This document shows, one piece after another, positions 21,535 through 31,781 of a DNA stretch of 34,356 nucleotides (the stretch's first letter is position 1; each line of letters opens with the position of its first letter). The DNA is from an uncultured Pseudorhodobacter sp. (GTDB lineage: Bacteria; Pseudomonadota; Alphaproteobacteria; Rhodobacterales; Rhodobacteraceae), in the NCBI GenBank assembly GCA_913062925.1, contig CAJXWJ010000037.1, positions 1 to 34,356 on the forward strand, in the 5' to 3' direction. The translations under genes and the position numbers were made by a program. Below the pieces are notes generated by a model. That model saw only the letters and a program-made list of their open reading frames with translations. It had not been told where the DNA came from and ran no database searches.

Positions 21535-22136
21535 CACCTGCTGATCTGGCAGATCTGATCCGCCAGAAGGCGAAAGGGCAGGGGCGGTTTTTGGTCGCCC
21601 TTGCTGGACCACCGGCGGCAGGCAAATCGACGCTTGCGGCCGAACTGGTCACCGCTTTGGGCCAAGGCGCCAAGGCGGTGCCGATGGACGGCTTTCATTA
21701 TGACGATGCGGTGCTGATCGCACGCGGCGCGCGGGCGCGCAAAGGCGCACCTGATACCTTTGATGTGCAAGGCTTTTTGCACCTGCTGCGCCGCTTGCGC
21801 CACGAGGCCGAGGTGGCAATTCCGCTGTTTGACCGCGCGCTGGAAATCAGCCGCGCTGGCGCTGATATTATCGGGCCCGCCGATCAGATTTTGGTGGTCG
21901 AAGGCAATTACCTGCTGTTTGATCAAGCCCCATGGCCAGAGGCCGCAGCGCTGTTTGATCTGACCGTCTGGATAGATGTGCCGATGGCCGAGCTTGAACG
22001 CCGCTTGCTGCTGCGCTGGGCGATGTACGGCAAAACCGATGTCGAGGCGCGGGCTTGGATTGAAGGCAACGATCTGCCCAACATTCGTGCCGTGATCGCA
22101 GGTTCTGCACCCGCTGATGTGGTGTTGGCGGGCTAA
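21531..22136 (+). CDS. frcK: FrcK-like P-loop kinase (uridine kinase/phosphoribulokinase-like)
   Basis: A 201-residue cytoplasmic P-loop protein with Walker A AGPPAAGKST near residue 27, the substrate segment PMDGFHYDD, an RKGAPDTFDVQGFLHLLRRL block and VEGNYLLFDQAPW. These features match the uridine-kinase/pantothenate-kinase-like group that includes FrcK of the S. meliloti fructose locus, often annotated as a nucleoside/nucleotide kinase family protein. The ATGA overlap with frcA implies it acts on the imported sugar or a derivative, but its true substrate is not established. Its stop overlaps the stop of the convergent DMT gene by four bases. Confidence 0.8.
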   Translation: MTPADLADLIRQKAKGQGRFLVALAGPPAAGKSTLAAELVTALGQGAKAVPMDGFHYDDAVLIARGARARKGAPDTFDVQGFLHLLRRLRHEAEVAIPLFDRALEISRAGADIIGPADQILVVEGNYLLFDQAPWPEAAALFDLTVWIDVPMAELERRLLLRWAMYGKTDVEARAWIEGNDLPNIRAVIAGSAPADVVLAG

Positions 22137-23056
22137 CCCTGTGGCGTCATTGCCTTGCGGCCCTTGTTGCGCTCGATCCCCAGTTTACGTTCACGCCAGA
22201 TGATCAGAATGCCCGCAAAGATCACCAGCGCAGCCCCCGCCAGCATGGTCAGGGTCGGCACTTCGGCAAAGACGAAATAGCCGATCGCCAGCGCAAAGAT
22301 CATCGAAGCATAGTCAAAGGGCGCGATCAGCGAGGCATCCGTGCCGCGATAGCTTGAGGTCAGCAAGATCTGACCGACTCCGCCCAACAGCCCCGCCAAA
22401 ACCAAGGTGGCAAACTGCCAAGCCGTTGGCACTGCCCAGCCAAAGGGCAGCGTGGTCAGTGACAGCACGGTCGAGGTCAGCGAAAAATAGAACACGATGG
22501 CGGCGGTCTTTTCGGTATTGACCAGCTTGCGCACAAAAACCTGCGCCAGGGCCGAGCAAAACGCCCCCGCCAGCACCAGCATTGCGCCCAAAGCCTCGCG
22601 CTGCGAGGCTGCATCGCCGCTGACCACCGTCAGGCGCGGCGACAGCACGATCATCACCCCCGTCAGACCCAGCGCCACCGCCGAGATGCGAAACAGCCGC
22701 ACCTCTTCGCCCAGAAACATCGCCGCAAACACCACCACCAGCAGTGGCGAGGCATAGCCAATCGCCGTCACCTCGGGCAAAGGCAAGAACCCAAGCCCCG
22801 CAAAGCCCAAGCCCATCGCCAGCGTGCCCATCAGCCCGCGCCAGATATGGCTGATCGGGTTATGCGCCTGAAGTCCGGTTGCGAGTTCGCGCCGCATGGC
22901 CAGCCAAGCCACGATGACAGGCAGCGCAAAGAACGAGCGAAAGAATACCGCCTCGCCGGCAGGAATATCGGTGGTGGTGGTTTTGATCAGCGACGACATC
23001 ACAATAAACACCAAAACCGAGCCAACTTTTAAGGCTATTCCTTGAAGAGGGCGCAT
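22133..23056 (-). CDS. EamA/DMT family transporter
   Basis: A 307-residue inner-membrane protein with about ten hydrophobic segments in two EamA repeats (first ending near GLTGVMIVLSPRL, second with SYRGTDASLIAPFDYASMIFALAIGYFVFAEVPTLTMLAGAALVIFAGILIIWRER). Members export metabolites such as amino acids, purines or other small molecules; the substrate cannot be read from sequence. The start at 23056 follows AAAGGC. It is divergent from adenine deaminase with only 68 bp between them, so the two may share control and the exporter may act on a purine-related compound (inference). It converges on frcK with overlapping stop codons. Confidence 0.88.
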   Translation of the reverse strand: MRPLQGIALKVGSVLVFIVMSSLIKTTTTDIPAGEAVFFRSFFALPVIVAWLAMRRELATGLQAHNPISHIWRGLMGTLAMGLGFAGLGFLPLPEVTAIGYASPLLVVVFAAMFLGEEVRLFRISAVALGLTGVMIVLSPRLTVVSGDAASQREALGAMLVLAGAFCSALAQVFVRKLVNTEKTAAIVFYFSLTSTVLSLTTLPFGWAVPTAWQFATLVLAGLLGGVGQILLTSSYRGTDASLIAPFDYASMIFALAIGYFVFAEVPTLTMLAGAALVIFAGILIIWRERKLGIERNKGRKAMTPQG

Positions 23057-23124
23057 AACATTGCCTTTGGGTTGGATTTGGAGCTGTTGCAGGGCTAAGG
23101 TTCCTCATTCCAAAGGAGATTACC

Positions 23125-24825
23125 ATGCCCAAAGCACCGCTTGGCGACAGAATTGATCAGGGCCGCGGCCTTGTTCCCGCCGATATCGTGCTGAAAGGCG
23201 GGCGGGTGTTTGATCTGATCACCGGCGAATTGGTGCCCAGTGATGTGGCGATCTGTGGCGATTGTATCGTGGGGGTCTTTGGTACCTACACTGGTGTGCG
23301 CGAGATTGATGTGCGCGGCAAGATCCTTGTGCCGGGGTTTATCGACACGCATCTGCATATCGAATCCTCGCTGGTGACGCCGTTTGAATTTGACCGCTGC
23401 GTCAGCCCGCATGGGGTGACAACCGCGATTTGTGATCCGCACGAGATTGCAAATGTCGCAGGGCTGGCGGGGATCAGCTATTTTCTAGAGGCCAGCAGCC
23501 GCACGCTGATGGATATTCGGGTGCAGCTGTCGTCTTGCGTGCCCTCGACCCATATGGAGACCACCGGCGCGCGGCTTGAGGCAAGCGATCTGACGCCGCT
23601 GATGGATCATCCGCGCGTGATCGGTCTGGCAGAATTCATGAATTACCCCGGTGTCTTGCACCGCGATGCGGGGTGCATGGCCAAGTTAGAGGCCTTTCAG
23701 GGCCGCCACATTGACGGCCATGCGCCCTTGCTGCGCGGCAATGATCTGAACGGCTATATCGCCGCAGGCATTCGCACCGAACACGAGGCCACCAGCTATG
23801 ACGAGGCTTTGGAAAAGCTGCGCAAGGGCATGCGGGTGCTGATCCGCGAGGGCTCGGTGTCGAAAGATTTGCACGCGCTGGTGGGGCTGCTGACCGAACG
23901 CTTTTCGCCCTATCTGTGTCTGTGCACCGATGATCGCAACCCTTTGGACATCGGCGAGCAGGGGCATCTGGACTATATGATCCGCACCGCGATTGCTTTG
24001 GGGGCCGCCCCTTTGGCGGTCTATCGCGCGGCCTCGCTTTCGGCGGCCGAGGCCTTTGGGCTAAAGGATCGCGGGCTGATTGCGCCGGGCAAACGGGCCG
24101 ATATTGCGGTGATCGATACGCTTGAGGACTGCAATGTCGCGCAGGTCTTTACCGGCGGGGTCGAGATCAGCGCCGCAGCCTTTGCCGCCCGCGAGATCTT
24201 GCCGCCGGTGGCACGGCATTCGGTCAAGGCGCCACGGATCACGGCGGCAGATTTTCGCAGCAGCGGCAATCGGGTTCAGACACCCGTGATCGGGATCATC
24301 CCAGGCAAGATCGTCACCGAGCATCTAAGCTATGACATCGCGCCGCAAGATGGCGACAAGCGCCCAGACATTGCCCGCGATCTGGTGAAAATCGCGGTGA
24401 TCGAGCGGCACGGCGTCAATGGCAACCGCGCCACCGGCTTTGTGAAGGGCTTTGGCTTGCAGCGCGGTGCGATTGGCTCGACGGTTTGTCACGATCATCA
24501 CAACATCGCGGTGGTGGGGGCGGATTATGAGGATATGGCGCTGGCGGTGCAGCGCTTGGGCGAGATTGAGGGCGGCTTTGTGGTGGTTGAGGGCGGCCGC
24601 GTGCTGGCGGAACTGGCGCTGCCGATGGCGGGGTTGATGAGCCTGAACAGCTTTGAAGCGGTGCGCGCCGATCTGGTGGAGCTGCGCGCGGCGGCCAGAT
24701 CTTTGGGGGTGGTGCTGGAGGAGCCGTTTTTGCAGTTGGCGTTTTTATGCCTGCCAGTGATCCCGCATTTGAAGATCACTGATCACGGTATGGTGGATGT
24801 GGACCGGTTTGAGGTGATGCCCTGA
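23125..24825 (+). CDS. ade: Adenine deaminase
   Basis: A 566-residue amidohydrolase that converts adenine to hypoxanthine and ammonia in the cytoplasm. It has the metal-binding [12 protein letters not shown] motif (about 75-85), [30 protein letters not shown], the [14 protein letters not shown] block and CTDDRNPLD, then the C-terminal Ade domain with [16 protein letters not shown] and [24 protein letters not shown]. Length and motif order match bacterial Ade of the COG1001 type. The ATG at 23125 follows AAAGGAG. It is divergent from the DMT gene. With the urease cluster nearby, ammonia release from purines and urea is a shared theme of this part of the window. Confidence 0.95.
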   Translation: MPKAPLGDRIDQGRGLVPADIVLKGGRVFDLITGELVPSDVAICGDCIVGVFGTYTGVREIDVRGKILVPGFIDTHLHIESSLVTPFEFDRCVSPHGVTTAICDPHEIANVAGLAGISYFLEASSRTLMDIRVQLSSCVPSTHMETTGARLEASDLTPLMDHPRVIGLAEFMNYPGVLHRDAGCMAKLEAFQGRHIDGHAPLLRGNDLNGYIAAGIRTEHEATSYDEALEKLRKGMRVLIREGSVSKDLHALVGLLTERFSPYLCLCTDDRNPLDIGEQGHLDYMIRTAIALGAAPLAVYRAASLSAAEAFGLKDRGLIAPGKRADIAVIDTLEDCNVAQVFTGGVEISAAAFAAREILPPVARHSVKAPRITAADFRSSGNRVQTPVIGIIPGKIVTEHLSYDIAPQDGDKRPDIARDLVKIAVIERHGVNGNRATGFVKGFGLQRGAIGSTVCHDHHNIAVVGADYEDMALAVQRLGEIEGGFVVVEGGRVLAELALPMAGLMSLNSFEAVRADLVELRAAARSLGVVLEEPFLQLAFLCLPVIPHLKITDHGMVDVDRFEVMP

Positions 24826-25108
24826 GGTGACAGGGGCTGGCCGCCGGGGCGCTGCCCCGGACCCCGGGATATTTTTGCCAAGATGAAGGTGGCGGCGGGG
24901 TGGGTTTGCTCTGCCGGCTTGGGATTTTTGACCCTGGTGGGGCTTTTCCTTCTGAAAGACGGCAAGAAGCTTTGCGGCAGTCTTGGTTTGGGATTGAGGG
25001 CTGCGCTGCACTGTGGCCTGGGCCTTTCCTGACATTTGCGTTTTTGGTCTGGGCCATCTATCAATCTTGCAGTTAGCGGTTCCGCCATTTGGGTCGATTG
25101 TACAAAAT
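24826..25108. other. Non-coding gap after ade, with a repeat copy and no clear gene
   Basis: These 283 bases hold the dispersed repeat at 24848-24889 and then about 220 bases with no coding signal I trust on either strand. The nearest plausible promoter for the acetyltransferase would lie in the AT-richer end (about 25050-25105), but no hexamer pair is convincing. Confidence 0.5.
24848..24889 (+). repeat. Dispersed repeat, single copy after ade
   Basis: GGCGCTGCCCCGG, then ACCCCGGGATATTT and GCCAAGATGAAGG, matches the minus-orientation copy at 9473-9514 (GGCGCTGCC, ACCCCGGGATATTT, GCCAAGATGAA). It lies 22 bases after the ade stop. I recall this sequence class as common at gene ends in Rhodobacteraceae; its function is unknown to me. 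Confidence 0.75.
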
Positions 25109-25837
25109 ATGATGAAGAGATTAGATGCTGAAATAGCCGCCGTTCTGCATCGGGATTACGGCATTGGGTTTCATCCAAAGGTGACGGGGAGCATCGCCAT
25201 TAAAAATGGGGATGCGCTTTTTGAGCGTTTTAGCCAGCACAATCCTGGTCGATTTATGCCGCTTGGATCTTATAGTTATACTCACAGCTTTTTCCCTCAT
25301 GTTGCGCGCATTGGGCGTTATTGTTCCCTTGGCGCAGGGATTGAGGTGATGGGGGCTCATCATCCGATCGATTGGATTTCAGCCAGTCCAGTGTTTTACA
25401 GTCACAAATGTGCGAAACGCTGGAAAAGTGGTCGGAGCTCTTTTCCAGCGTTTCAAGATATGGGGCCGCCAGTTGAGATTGAAAATGATGTTTGGATCGG
25501 CAACGGCGTCTTGCTGGCGCATGGGGTCAAATTGGGAACAGGCTCTATTATTGCGGCCCGTTCAATCGTAACGCGTGATGTGCCGCCTTATGCAATTGTT
25601 GGTGGCGCAGCTGCGCGGTTTATTCGCTGGCGTTTTGATGAAAAAATCATCGAAAAGTTGCTGGAATCGCAATGGTGGCAGTGGCCTGTTTCGGCTTGGG
25701 ATGAAACAGACCCTCGCGATATTTCAGCATTTATAGACCGCGCCACCGAAGTGCGAGAAACGCTTTTGCCGATGCCTGAGCTGCGTATGACAGCAAATGA
25801 ACTTATCGCCGGTCTTGCGAAGCCTGCTGAAGCATAG
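25109..25837 (+). CDS. CatB-related hexapeptide-repeat O-acetyltransferase
   Basis: A 242-residue protein with a left-handed beta-helix built of hexapeptide repeats (IGRYCSLGAGIEVMG, then VEIENDVWIGNGVLLAHGVKLGTGSIIAARSIVTRDVPPYAIVGGAAARFIRWRF). The catalytic His is probably in GAHHPIDW. The fold and the tail FDEKIIEKLLESQWWQW fit the CatB/Vat-like acetyl-CoA-dependent acyltransferases that modify sugars or small molecules. The acceptor is unknown, and surface polysaccharide or sugar modification is as likely as drug modification. The start is uncertain: ATGATG at 25109 lacks a good ribosome site. Third positions are more A/T-rich than in neighbours, suggesting acquisition from elsewhere. Confidence 0.8.
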   Translation: MMKRLDAEIAAVLHRDYGIGFHPKVTGSIAIKNGDALFERFSQHNPGRFMPLGSYSYTHSFFPHVARIGRYCSLGAGIEVMGAHHPIDWISASPVFYSHKCAKRWKSGRSSFPAFQDMGPPVEIENDVWIGNGVLLAHGVKLGTGSIIAARSIVTRDVPPYAIVGGAAARFIRWRFDEKIIEKLLESQWWQWPVSAWDETDPRDISAFIDRATEVRETLLPMPELRMTANELIAGLAKPAEA

Positions 25838-25844
25838 CTCGGTT

Positions 25845-25869
25845 GCAGCCAGCTTGCAGAGATGGCTGC
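25845..25869 (+). terminator. Hairpin after the acetyltransferase gene
   Basis: GCAGCCA and TGGCTGC form a perfect seven-base-pair stem with an 11-base loop, eight bases after the acetyltransferase stop. The downstream sequence is T-rich but interrupted. It probably ends this transcript before the convergent ureG. Confidence 0.45.
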
Positions 25870-25904
25870 GATAGGGGGTTATCTTACTTTTATGGTTGTT
25901 TTGC

Positions 25905-26521
<617 letters not shown>

Positions 26522-26525
<4 letters not shown>

Positions 26526-27163
26526 GTGCGAAATATCCTGACGGGCATGGTTTCATGGAGCATGGCGGCCAGATCGGCGCGCGGGGTGGTGGAGGACAGT
26601 GCTGAAAGCGGCAGGCTGGCGTAAAGCGCGGCCAGATCGGTGATCAGCGGCGCGAGGCTGGCCAAGGTCTTTTGGGCCTCGGTTTGGCCTAAGGGCATGA
26701 AGCGGGTGGCCGCCGAGGTGAGCTGGGCGCAAAGCCCTTGCAGCCAGAGGCAGAGCACCTCGCTTGTGGGCAGATCCAGCTGGGCCGTGGCCGCCCCCAC
26801 CGCCACCGCATAGGGGTGAGGTGCTTGGGGTTGGCCGGTGATGGCACTGATGGTGGCGGCAAAGGCGCGGCCTTGTTCCAGCATCTCGGTCACCCGTTCG
26901 GCGCTGGGGGCATGGGCCAGCGCCAGATCGCTGAGCGCTGTCAGATCGGCATCGCGCGCGCGGGCATGGGCCAGCAGGATCGCATCGGCGCGGCCCGAGC
27001 CAAAGCGCAGCACTGCGCTGATCCAAGCGCCCAGATCGGCGGCGCTGCGGATGTCGCCTGCGCTGATCGCCTGTTCAAGCCCTTGCGAATAGGCAAAGGC
27101 TCCGATCGGGAAGGCGGGTGAGAGCCATTGCGTCAGCCGCAGACGGTCGGTTGCCTCAGCCAT
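26522..27163 (-). CDS. ureF: Urease accessory protein UreF
   Basis: A 213-residue, mostly helical protein that bridges UreD-urease and UreG during nickel activation. The N-terminal [24 protein letters not shown] is diagnostic of UreF, and [17 protein letters not shown] matches its C-terminal part. The ATG at 27163 lies inside the end of ureE, an eight-base overlap, and its own stop overlaps ureG, so ureE, ureF and ureG are translationally linked. Confidence 0.95.
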
Positions 27164-27629
27164 GGGTCAGCGCGAAATGTCCGGCGGGGCCGTGATCGTG
27201 GCCCATGGTGCGGCCGTGGCCATAAGCGCCGCCTTCGGGGGTAAAGGCCGCGATTTGCAGCGTCAGGCTGGCGCCAAGGCCTTTCAGCATCGCCTCGATC
27301 ACCGGATCGCGGCGGATCACCAGATGATCGCTGCCGATCTGACAGGGCGTGTGGCGGTTGCCGATGTGCCAAGCAAGCCGGGCGAGGTTGCCAGTCAGGC
27401 GCACCACGGGTTCGGCTGCGGCCAGAATGGCGATGGCGCGGCCGTCATCCAGATGAAAGGCATCGCCTTGGTTGACGCTTGTCGTCTCGGTCAGATCGAC
27501 CATAAAGCTGGCGCCTGCATCGGTGGTCAGGCGTTTGCGGCGCAAAAAGCGTTCGTCATAAGACAGGGTGACGCTGTCGATGGTTTGGCCTTTGTGGCCG
27601 CGAAGCAGGGTGCGGGCGGGCAGCAGCAT
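27156..27629 (-). CDS. ureE: Urease accessory nickel chaperone UreE
   Basis: A 157-residue nickel chaperone that hands Ni2+ to the UreG/UreF/UreD machinery. The N-terminal domain (TIDSVTLSYDERFLRRKRLTTDAGASFMVDLTET) and the metal-binding domain (LARLAWHIGNRHTPCQI, VIEAMLKGLGASL) are clear, and the tail is His-rich (HGRTMGHDHGPAGHF). The ATG at 27629 follows AGAGGTCCCC; earlier in-frame codons run back through the upstream terminator and are not used. It begins 16 bases after the T-run of that terminator, so its transcript must read through it or start close by. Confidence 0.94.
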   Translation of the reverse strand: MLLPARTLLRGHKGQTIDSVTLSYDERFLRRKRLTTDAGASFMVDLTETTSVNQGDAFHLDDGRAIAILAAAEPVVRLTGNLARLAWHIGNRHTPCQIGSDHLVIRRDPVIEAMLKGLGASLTLQIAAFTPEGGAYGHGRTMGHDHGPAGHFALTHG

Positions 27630-27640
27630 GGGGACCTCTA

Positions 27641-27681
27641 AAACAGAAAAACGCGCGCCGCAGCGGACTGCGGGCGCGCGT
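27641..27681 (-). terminator. Strong intrinsic terminator between the DUF1127-like gene and ureE
   Basis: On the minus strand ACGCGCGCCCGCAG and CTGCGGCGCGCGT form a 13-base-pair stem with one bulged base and a four-base loop (27651-27681), followed by TTTTTCTGTTTT. This is a textbook intrinsic terminator pointing into ureE. Confidence 0.85.
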
Positions 27682-27717
27682 TTGCATGGGAGGAGCAGGC
27701 CGAAGCGGCCTGCGGCA

Positions 27718-27942
27718 TTAGATGTAGAAATGCGCACCGAAAATGCGGCGCACTTCGCCGTCGCGGGTTTTGCCCTGTGCGGCAAGTTGGGCGTCGCTCT
27801 GCGCGTTCAGGCGGTTGATTTCCTGCATGCGTGGCCCTGCTTCTGCCAAAGCGATCAGCCCATTGGCGACGGCTTTGAACGGTGCGGCAAGGATATGTCC
27901 CAGCGAGCGGGCTGGTGCGGTGAAGAATGCGGTCTGTGTCAT
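27718..27942 (-). CDS. Small DUF1127-like protein inside the urease cluster
   Basis: A 74-residue basic protein with no signal peptide. Residues about 10-35 form an amphipathic or weakly hydrophobic helix (SLGHILAAPFKAVANGLIALAEAG); the C-terminal half, LNAQSDAQLAAQGKTRDGEVRRIFG, resembles the L..SD..L...G..R pattern of DUF1127/YjiS-like proteins, several of which are RNA-binding or affect phosphate and carbon metabolism in alphaproteobacteria. The ATG at 27942 follows AAGAGG. A candidate promoter lies just upstream and a strong terminator just downstream, so it may be an independent unit. It is not a known urease subunit or accessory protein. The family call is moderate. Confidence 0.65.
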   Translation of the reverse strand: MTQTAFFTAPARSLGHILAAPFKAVANGLIALAEAGPRMQEINRLNAQSDAQLAAQGKTRDGEVRRIFGAHFYI

Positions 27943-27984
27943 TGGAAACCTCTTGTTTGATCCAAGTGTTTCCCCCCTGCGCAG

Positions 27985-28013
27985 AATATGACAGCAAAGC
28001 CGTGGCTGAACAA
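27985..28013 (-). promoter_or_regulatory. Candidate promoter of the DUF1127-like gene
   Basis: On the minus strand TTGTTC (28013-28008) is followed after 17 bases by CATATT (27990-27985), a fair sigma-70-type pair located about 43 bases before the start codon. Between it and ureC lies the palindrome TGCTGCATTGCAGCA (28029-28043). Confidence 0.4.
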
Positions 28014-28028
28014 CGGCTTATCCGGCAT

Positions 28029-28043
28029 TGCTGCATTGCAGCA
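28029..28043. repeat. Palindrome downstream of ureC
   Basis: TGCTGCA-T-TGCAGCA is a perfect seven-base inverted repeat in the 123-bp gap between ureC and the DUF1127-like gene. It may mark the 3' end of the ureC message or be a protein site. A second small stem (AGCCGT/ACGGCT) lies beside it. Confidence 0.35.
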
Positions 28044-28065
28044 TGTGCATGGCTTGGCATCGGCA

Positions 28066-29771
<1,706 letters not shown>

Positions 29772-29772
<1 letters not shown>

Positions 29773-30092
29773 CAAAGCTCTCCCATCACTTGGGCATTAA
29801 AACCAAAAACGCGGCGCAAGCCACCATAGGGGGTCAGCCGCACCTCGCGCGATTGGCCGGGTTCAAAGCGCACGGCGGTGCCTGCGGCAATATCAAGCCG
29901 CATGCCGCGCGCGGCCGCGCGGTCAAAGGCAAGGCCGGGGTTGGTCTCGGCAAAGTGGTAATGGCTGCCAACCTGAACCGGACGATCGCCGGTATTGGCG
30001 ACCATCAGTGTGATGCTGGGCTGGCCTGCGTTGATCTCGATCTCGCCAGCGGCGGCAAAGATCTGGCCTGGAATGCATGTGGGGGTTGTCAT
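29772..30092 (-). CDS. ureB: Urease beta subunit
   Basis: A 106-residue structural subunit of the urease core. It contains [52 protein letters not shown] and [19 protein letters not shown], the conserved body of UreB. The ATG at 30092 follows AGGA; a GTG two codons upstream is an alternative. It starts ten bases after the ureJ stop and overlaps ureC. Confidence 0.97.
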
Positions 30093-30101
30093 TGTCACGT
30101 C

Positions 30102-30650
30102 CTATGCAAAGGCCAAGGCCAGACCTGCCACCGCAGTGGCACCGCCCAGAAACCGGATCACGCGGCTGTTCAGCGCCAGCCCAAGCCCAAGGCCAAGCCC
30201 GTGCAGACAGGCCGATGCCGCAACAAACCCAAGCGCATAAAGCGCCATGCCCTGCGCAGGCCCTTCGGCGCCATGGGCAAAGCCATGCGCCAGACCAAAA
30301 GCCGCAACGCCCAGCAAAGACAGTGGCAGCGCCGGGCGCAGCGCAAGCGCTGTGGCCGTGCCCAACAGCAGGATCGAGGCAAGGATCATCGGCTCGACCA
30401 AAGGCAGCGCCAAACCGCTTGCCCCCAGCACCCCGCCCGTCAGCAGCGCCAGCACAAAGCTTAGCGGCATCGCCCAAACCGCCCGCCCGCCGCTGACCGT
30501 GGCCCAAAGCCCGACCGCAACCATCGCCAACAGGTGATCGGCGCCGCTGAAAGGATGCAAAATCCCATCCAGAAACGGCTGGTCAAAATGCCCGCCCGGA
30601 TGTGCAAAGGCGGCGGTTGGAAACAAGCTAAGTGCTAGGATGCGTTTCAT
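30102..30650 (-). CDS. ureJ: HupE/UreJ family protein, probable nickel permease
   Basis: A 182-residue membrane protein with an N-terminal signal-like segment and about six transmembrane segments. The motif HPFSGADHLLAM (HPxxGxDHxxxM) and the His pair in GLAHGFAHGAEG identify the HupE/UreJ family, believed to import nickel (or cobalt) for urease and hydrogenase. It lies between ureA and ureB in the same direction, nine bases from each, so it is co-expressed with the enzyme that needs the metal. Transport of nickel is inferred from family and context. Confidence 0.9.
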   Translation of the reverse strand: MKRILALSLFPTAAFAHPGGHFDQPFLDGILHPFSGADHLLAMVAVGLWATVSGGRAVWAMPLSFVLALLTGGVLGASGLALPLVEPMILASILLLGTATALALRPALPLSLLGVAAFGLAHGFAHGAEGPAQGMALYALGFVAASACLHGLGLGLGLALNSRVIRFLGGATAVAGLALAFA

Positions 30651-30659
30651 ATCAGCCTC

Positions 30660-30962
30660 TTATCGAATGGGGTGGTGAACGGTGACAAGCTTGGTGCCAT
30701 CGGGGAAGGTCGCCTCGACCTGCACCGCGTGGATCATCGAGGGGATGCCCTCCATACATTGCTCGGCGGTGATCACATGCGCGCCGGCCTGCATCAGATC
30801 GGCGACGGTTCGGCCATCGCGAGCGCCCTCGACGACGAAATCGGTGATCAGGGCAATCGCCTCGGGGTGGTTCAGCTTGACGCCGCGCGCAAGCCGCCCT
30901 CGTGCCACCATGGCAGCGACAGAGATCAGCAGTTTTTCACGCTCTCGCGGGGTTAGGTTCAT
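30660..30962 (-). CDS. ureA: Urease gamma subunit
   Basis: A 100-residue structural urease subunit starting [50 protein letters not shown] and ending with [15 protein letters not shown], matching UreA over its full length. It assembles with UreB and UreC into the core trimer. It lies nine bases after the ureD stop and is followed by ureJ. Confidence 0.98.
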   Translation of the reverse strand: MNLTPREREKLLISVAAMVARGRLARGVKLNHPEAIALITDFVVEGARDGRTVADLMQAGAHVITAEQCMEGIPSMIHAVQVEATFPDGTKLVTVHHPIR

Positions 30963-30971
30963 GGCAGGCTC

Positions 30972-31781
30972 CTAAAGTTGCCACACGCGCGGCAGCGGGC
31001 CCTGACGCAGGGCGGCAAGCGCGGTGGCGATTTGTTGTTTCAGCGGCCAGCTGTCGCGGGCCAAAATCCGGGCGATACATTTGCCGTCCCAAGCTGAGGC
31101 TGCGGCATGGCAATCGGGGTGCGTCAGGGCTGCACGCAAGGGTGCCAGCGCATCTTCGGCCTGCGGCGCGATCCAGGCGATCACCGCAAAGGCACGCGCA
31201 TCGCCCATCAGCGCGGCGTTCGCGGTGGCAAGAAATTCTGGCGTGATCTGCAAGGTTTCCGCCCAGATCGGGCGACCATCGCGGGTGACCATGCGCCGAT
31301 CGGTCAGCCGCGCGCGGGTTAGGCTTTCGCCCATCGCATGGCGGCCCAGCACCACGCTTTCAACCAGCAAACAAGCAGCATCGCCCGTCAGATTAATTGT
31401 GGTCGCGCGTTGCAGGTGGCTGTCTTCAAACAAAATCGTTTCCTGCGGCAGCCAATCCAGCCGCGCGCCATGCGCCACCTGCGCGCTGACCTCGGCATGG
31501 GCTGCGGCCCCGCGCGAGGCATAGGCACGCTCGGCGGTTTGGGTGGTGGCAACGATTTGGCAATCGGTTGCAATATCAAGATGATAGCCCAGCCTGTCGC
31601 CATCGGTTAGCCCGCCGGATGTGTTTAAAAACACCACCTCTGGCCCGCCCGAAACCCGTGGCAGCATCGCCTTGGCAGACCCGCGCTGCGCCAGATCGGC
31701 CAGCCGATTGCCCGCCGCAAAGGCGACAAACGCGCGACCAAGCGCGCGCTGCATCGGAAAATCGGCGGGGGCTGCAAGCAT
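30972..31781 (-). CDS. ureD: Urease accessory protein UreD
   Basis: A 269-residue accessory protein that binds apo-urease and, with UreF and UreG, passes nickel to the active site. Conserved blocks are VVFLNTSGGLTDGDRLGYHLDIATDCQIVATTQTAERAY, LDWLPQETILFEDSHLQR and LLVESVVLGRHAMGE, typical of UreD/UreH. The start at 31781 follows AGAGGAG. It is the first gene of the urease cluster on this strand and presumably lies next to its promoter in the gap upstream. Confidence 0.95.
   Translation of the reverse strand: MLAAPADFPMQRALGRAFVAFAAGNRLADLAQRGSAKAMLPRVSGGPEVVFLNTSGGLTDGDRLGYHLDIATDCQIVATTQTAERAYASRGAAAHAEVSAQVAHGARLDWLPQETILFEDSHLQRATTINLTGDAACLLVESVVLGRHAMGESLTRARLTDRRMVTRDGRPIWAETLQITPEFLATANAALMGDARAFAVIAWIAPQAEDALAPLRAALTHPDCHAAASAWDGKCIARILARDSWPLKQQIATALAALRQGPLPRVWQL

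Noticed and set aside
24890-25108. Remnant of a gene or mobile element between the repeat and the acetyltransferase
   Set aside because: Short open stretches exist on both strands, but none shows a recognisable domain, and no terminal inverted repeats or target duplications were seen.
25109-25837. Chloramphenicol resistance gene of the catB type
   Set aside because: The fold and tail are only family-level similarities; most members act on other substrates and no resistance context is present.
27630-27785. N-terminal extension of UreE by 52 residues
   Set aside because: It would run through the strong terminator hairpin; the family N-terminus begins at the ATG at 27629 with a ribosome site.
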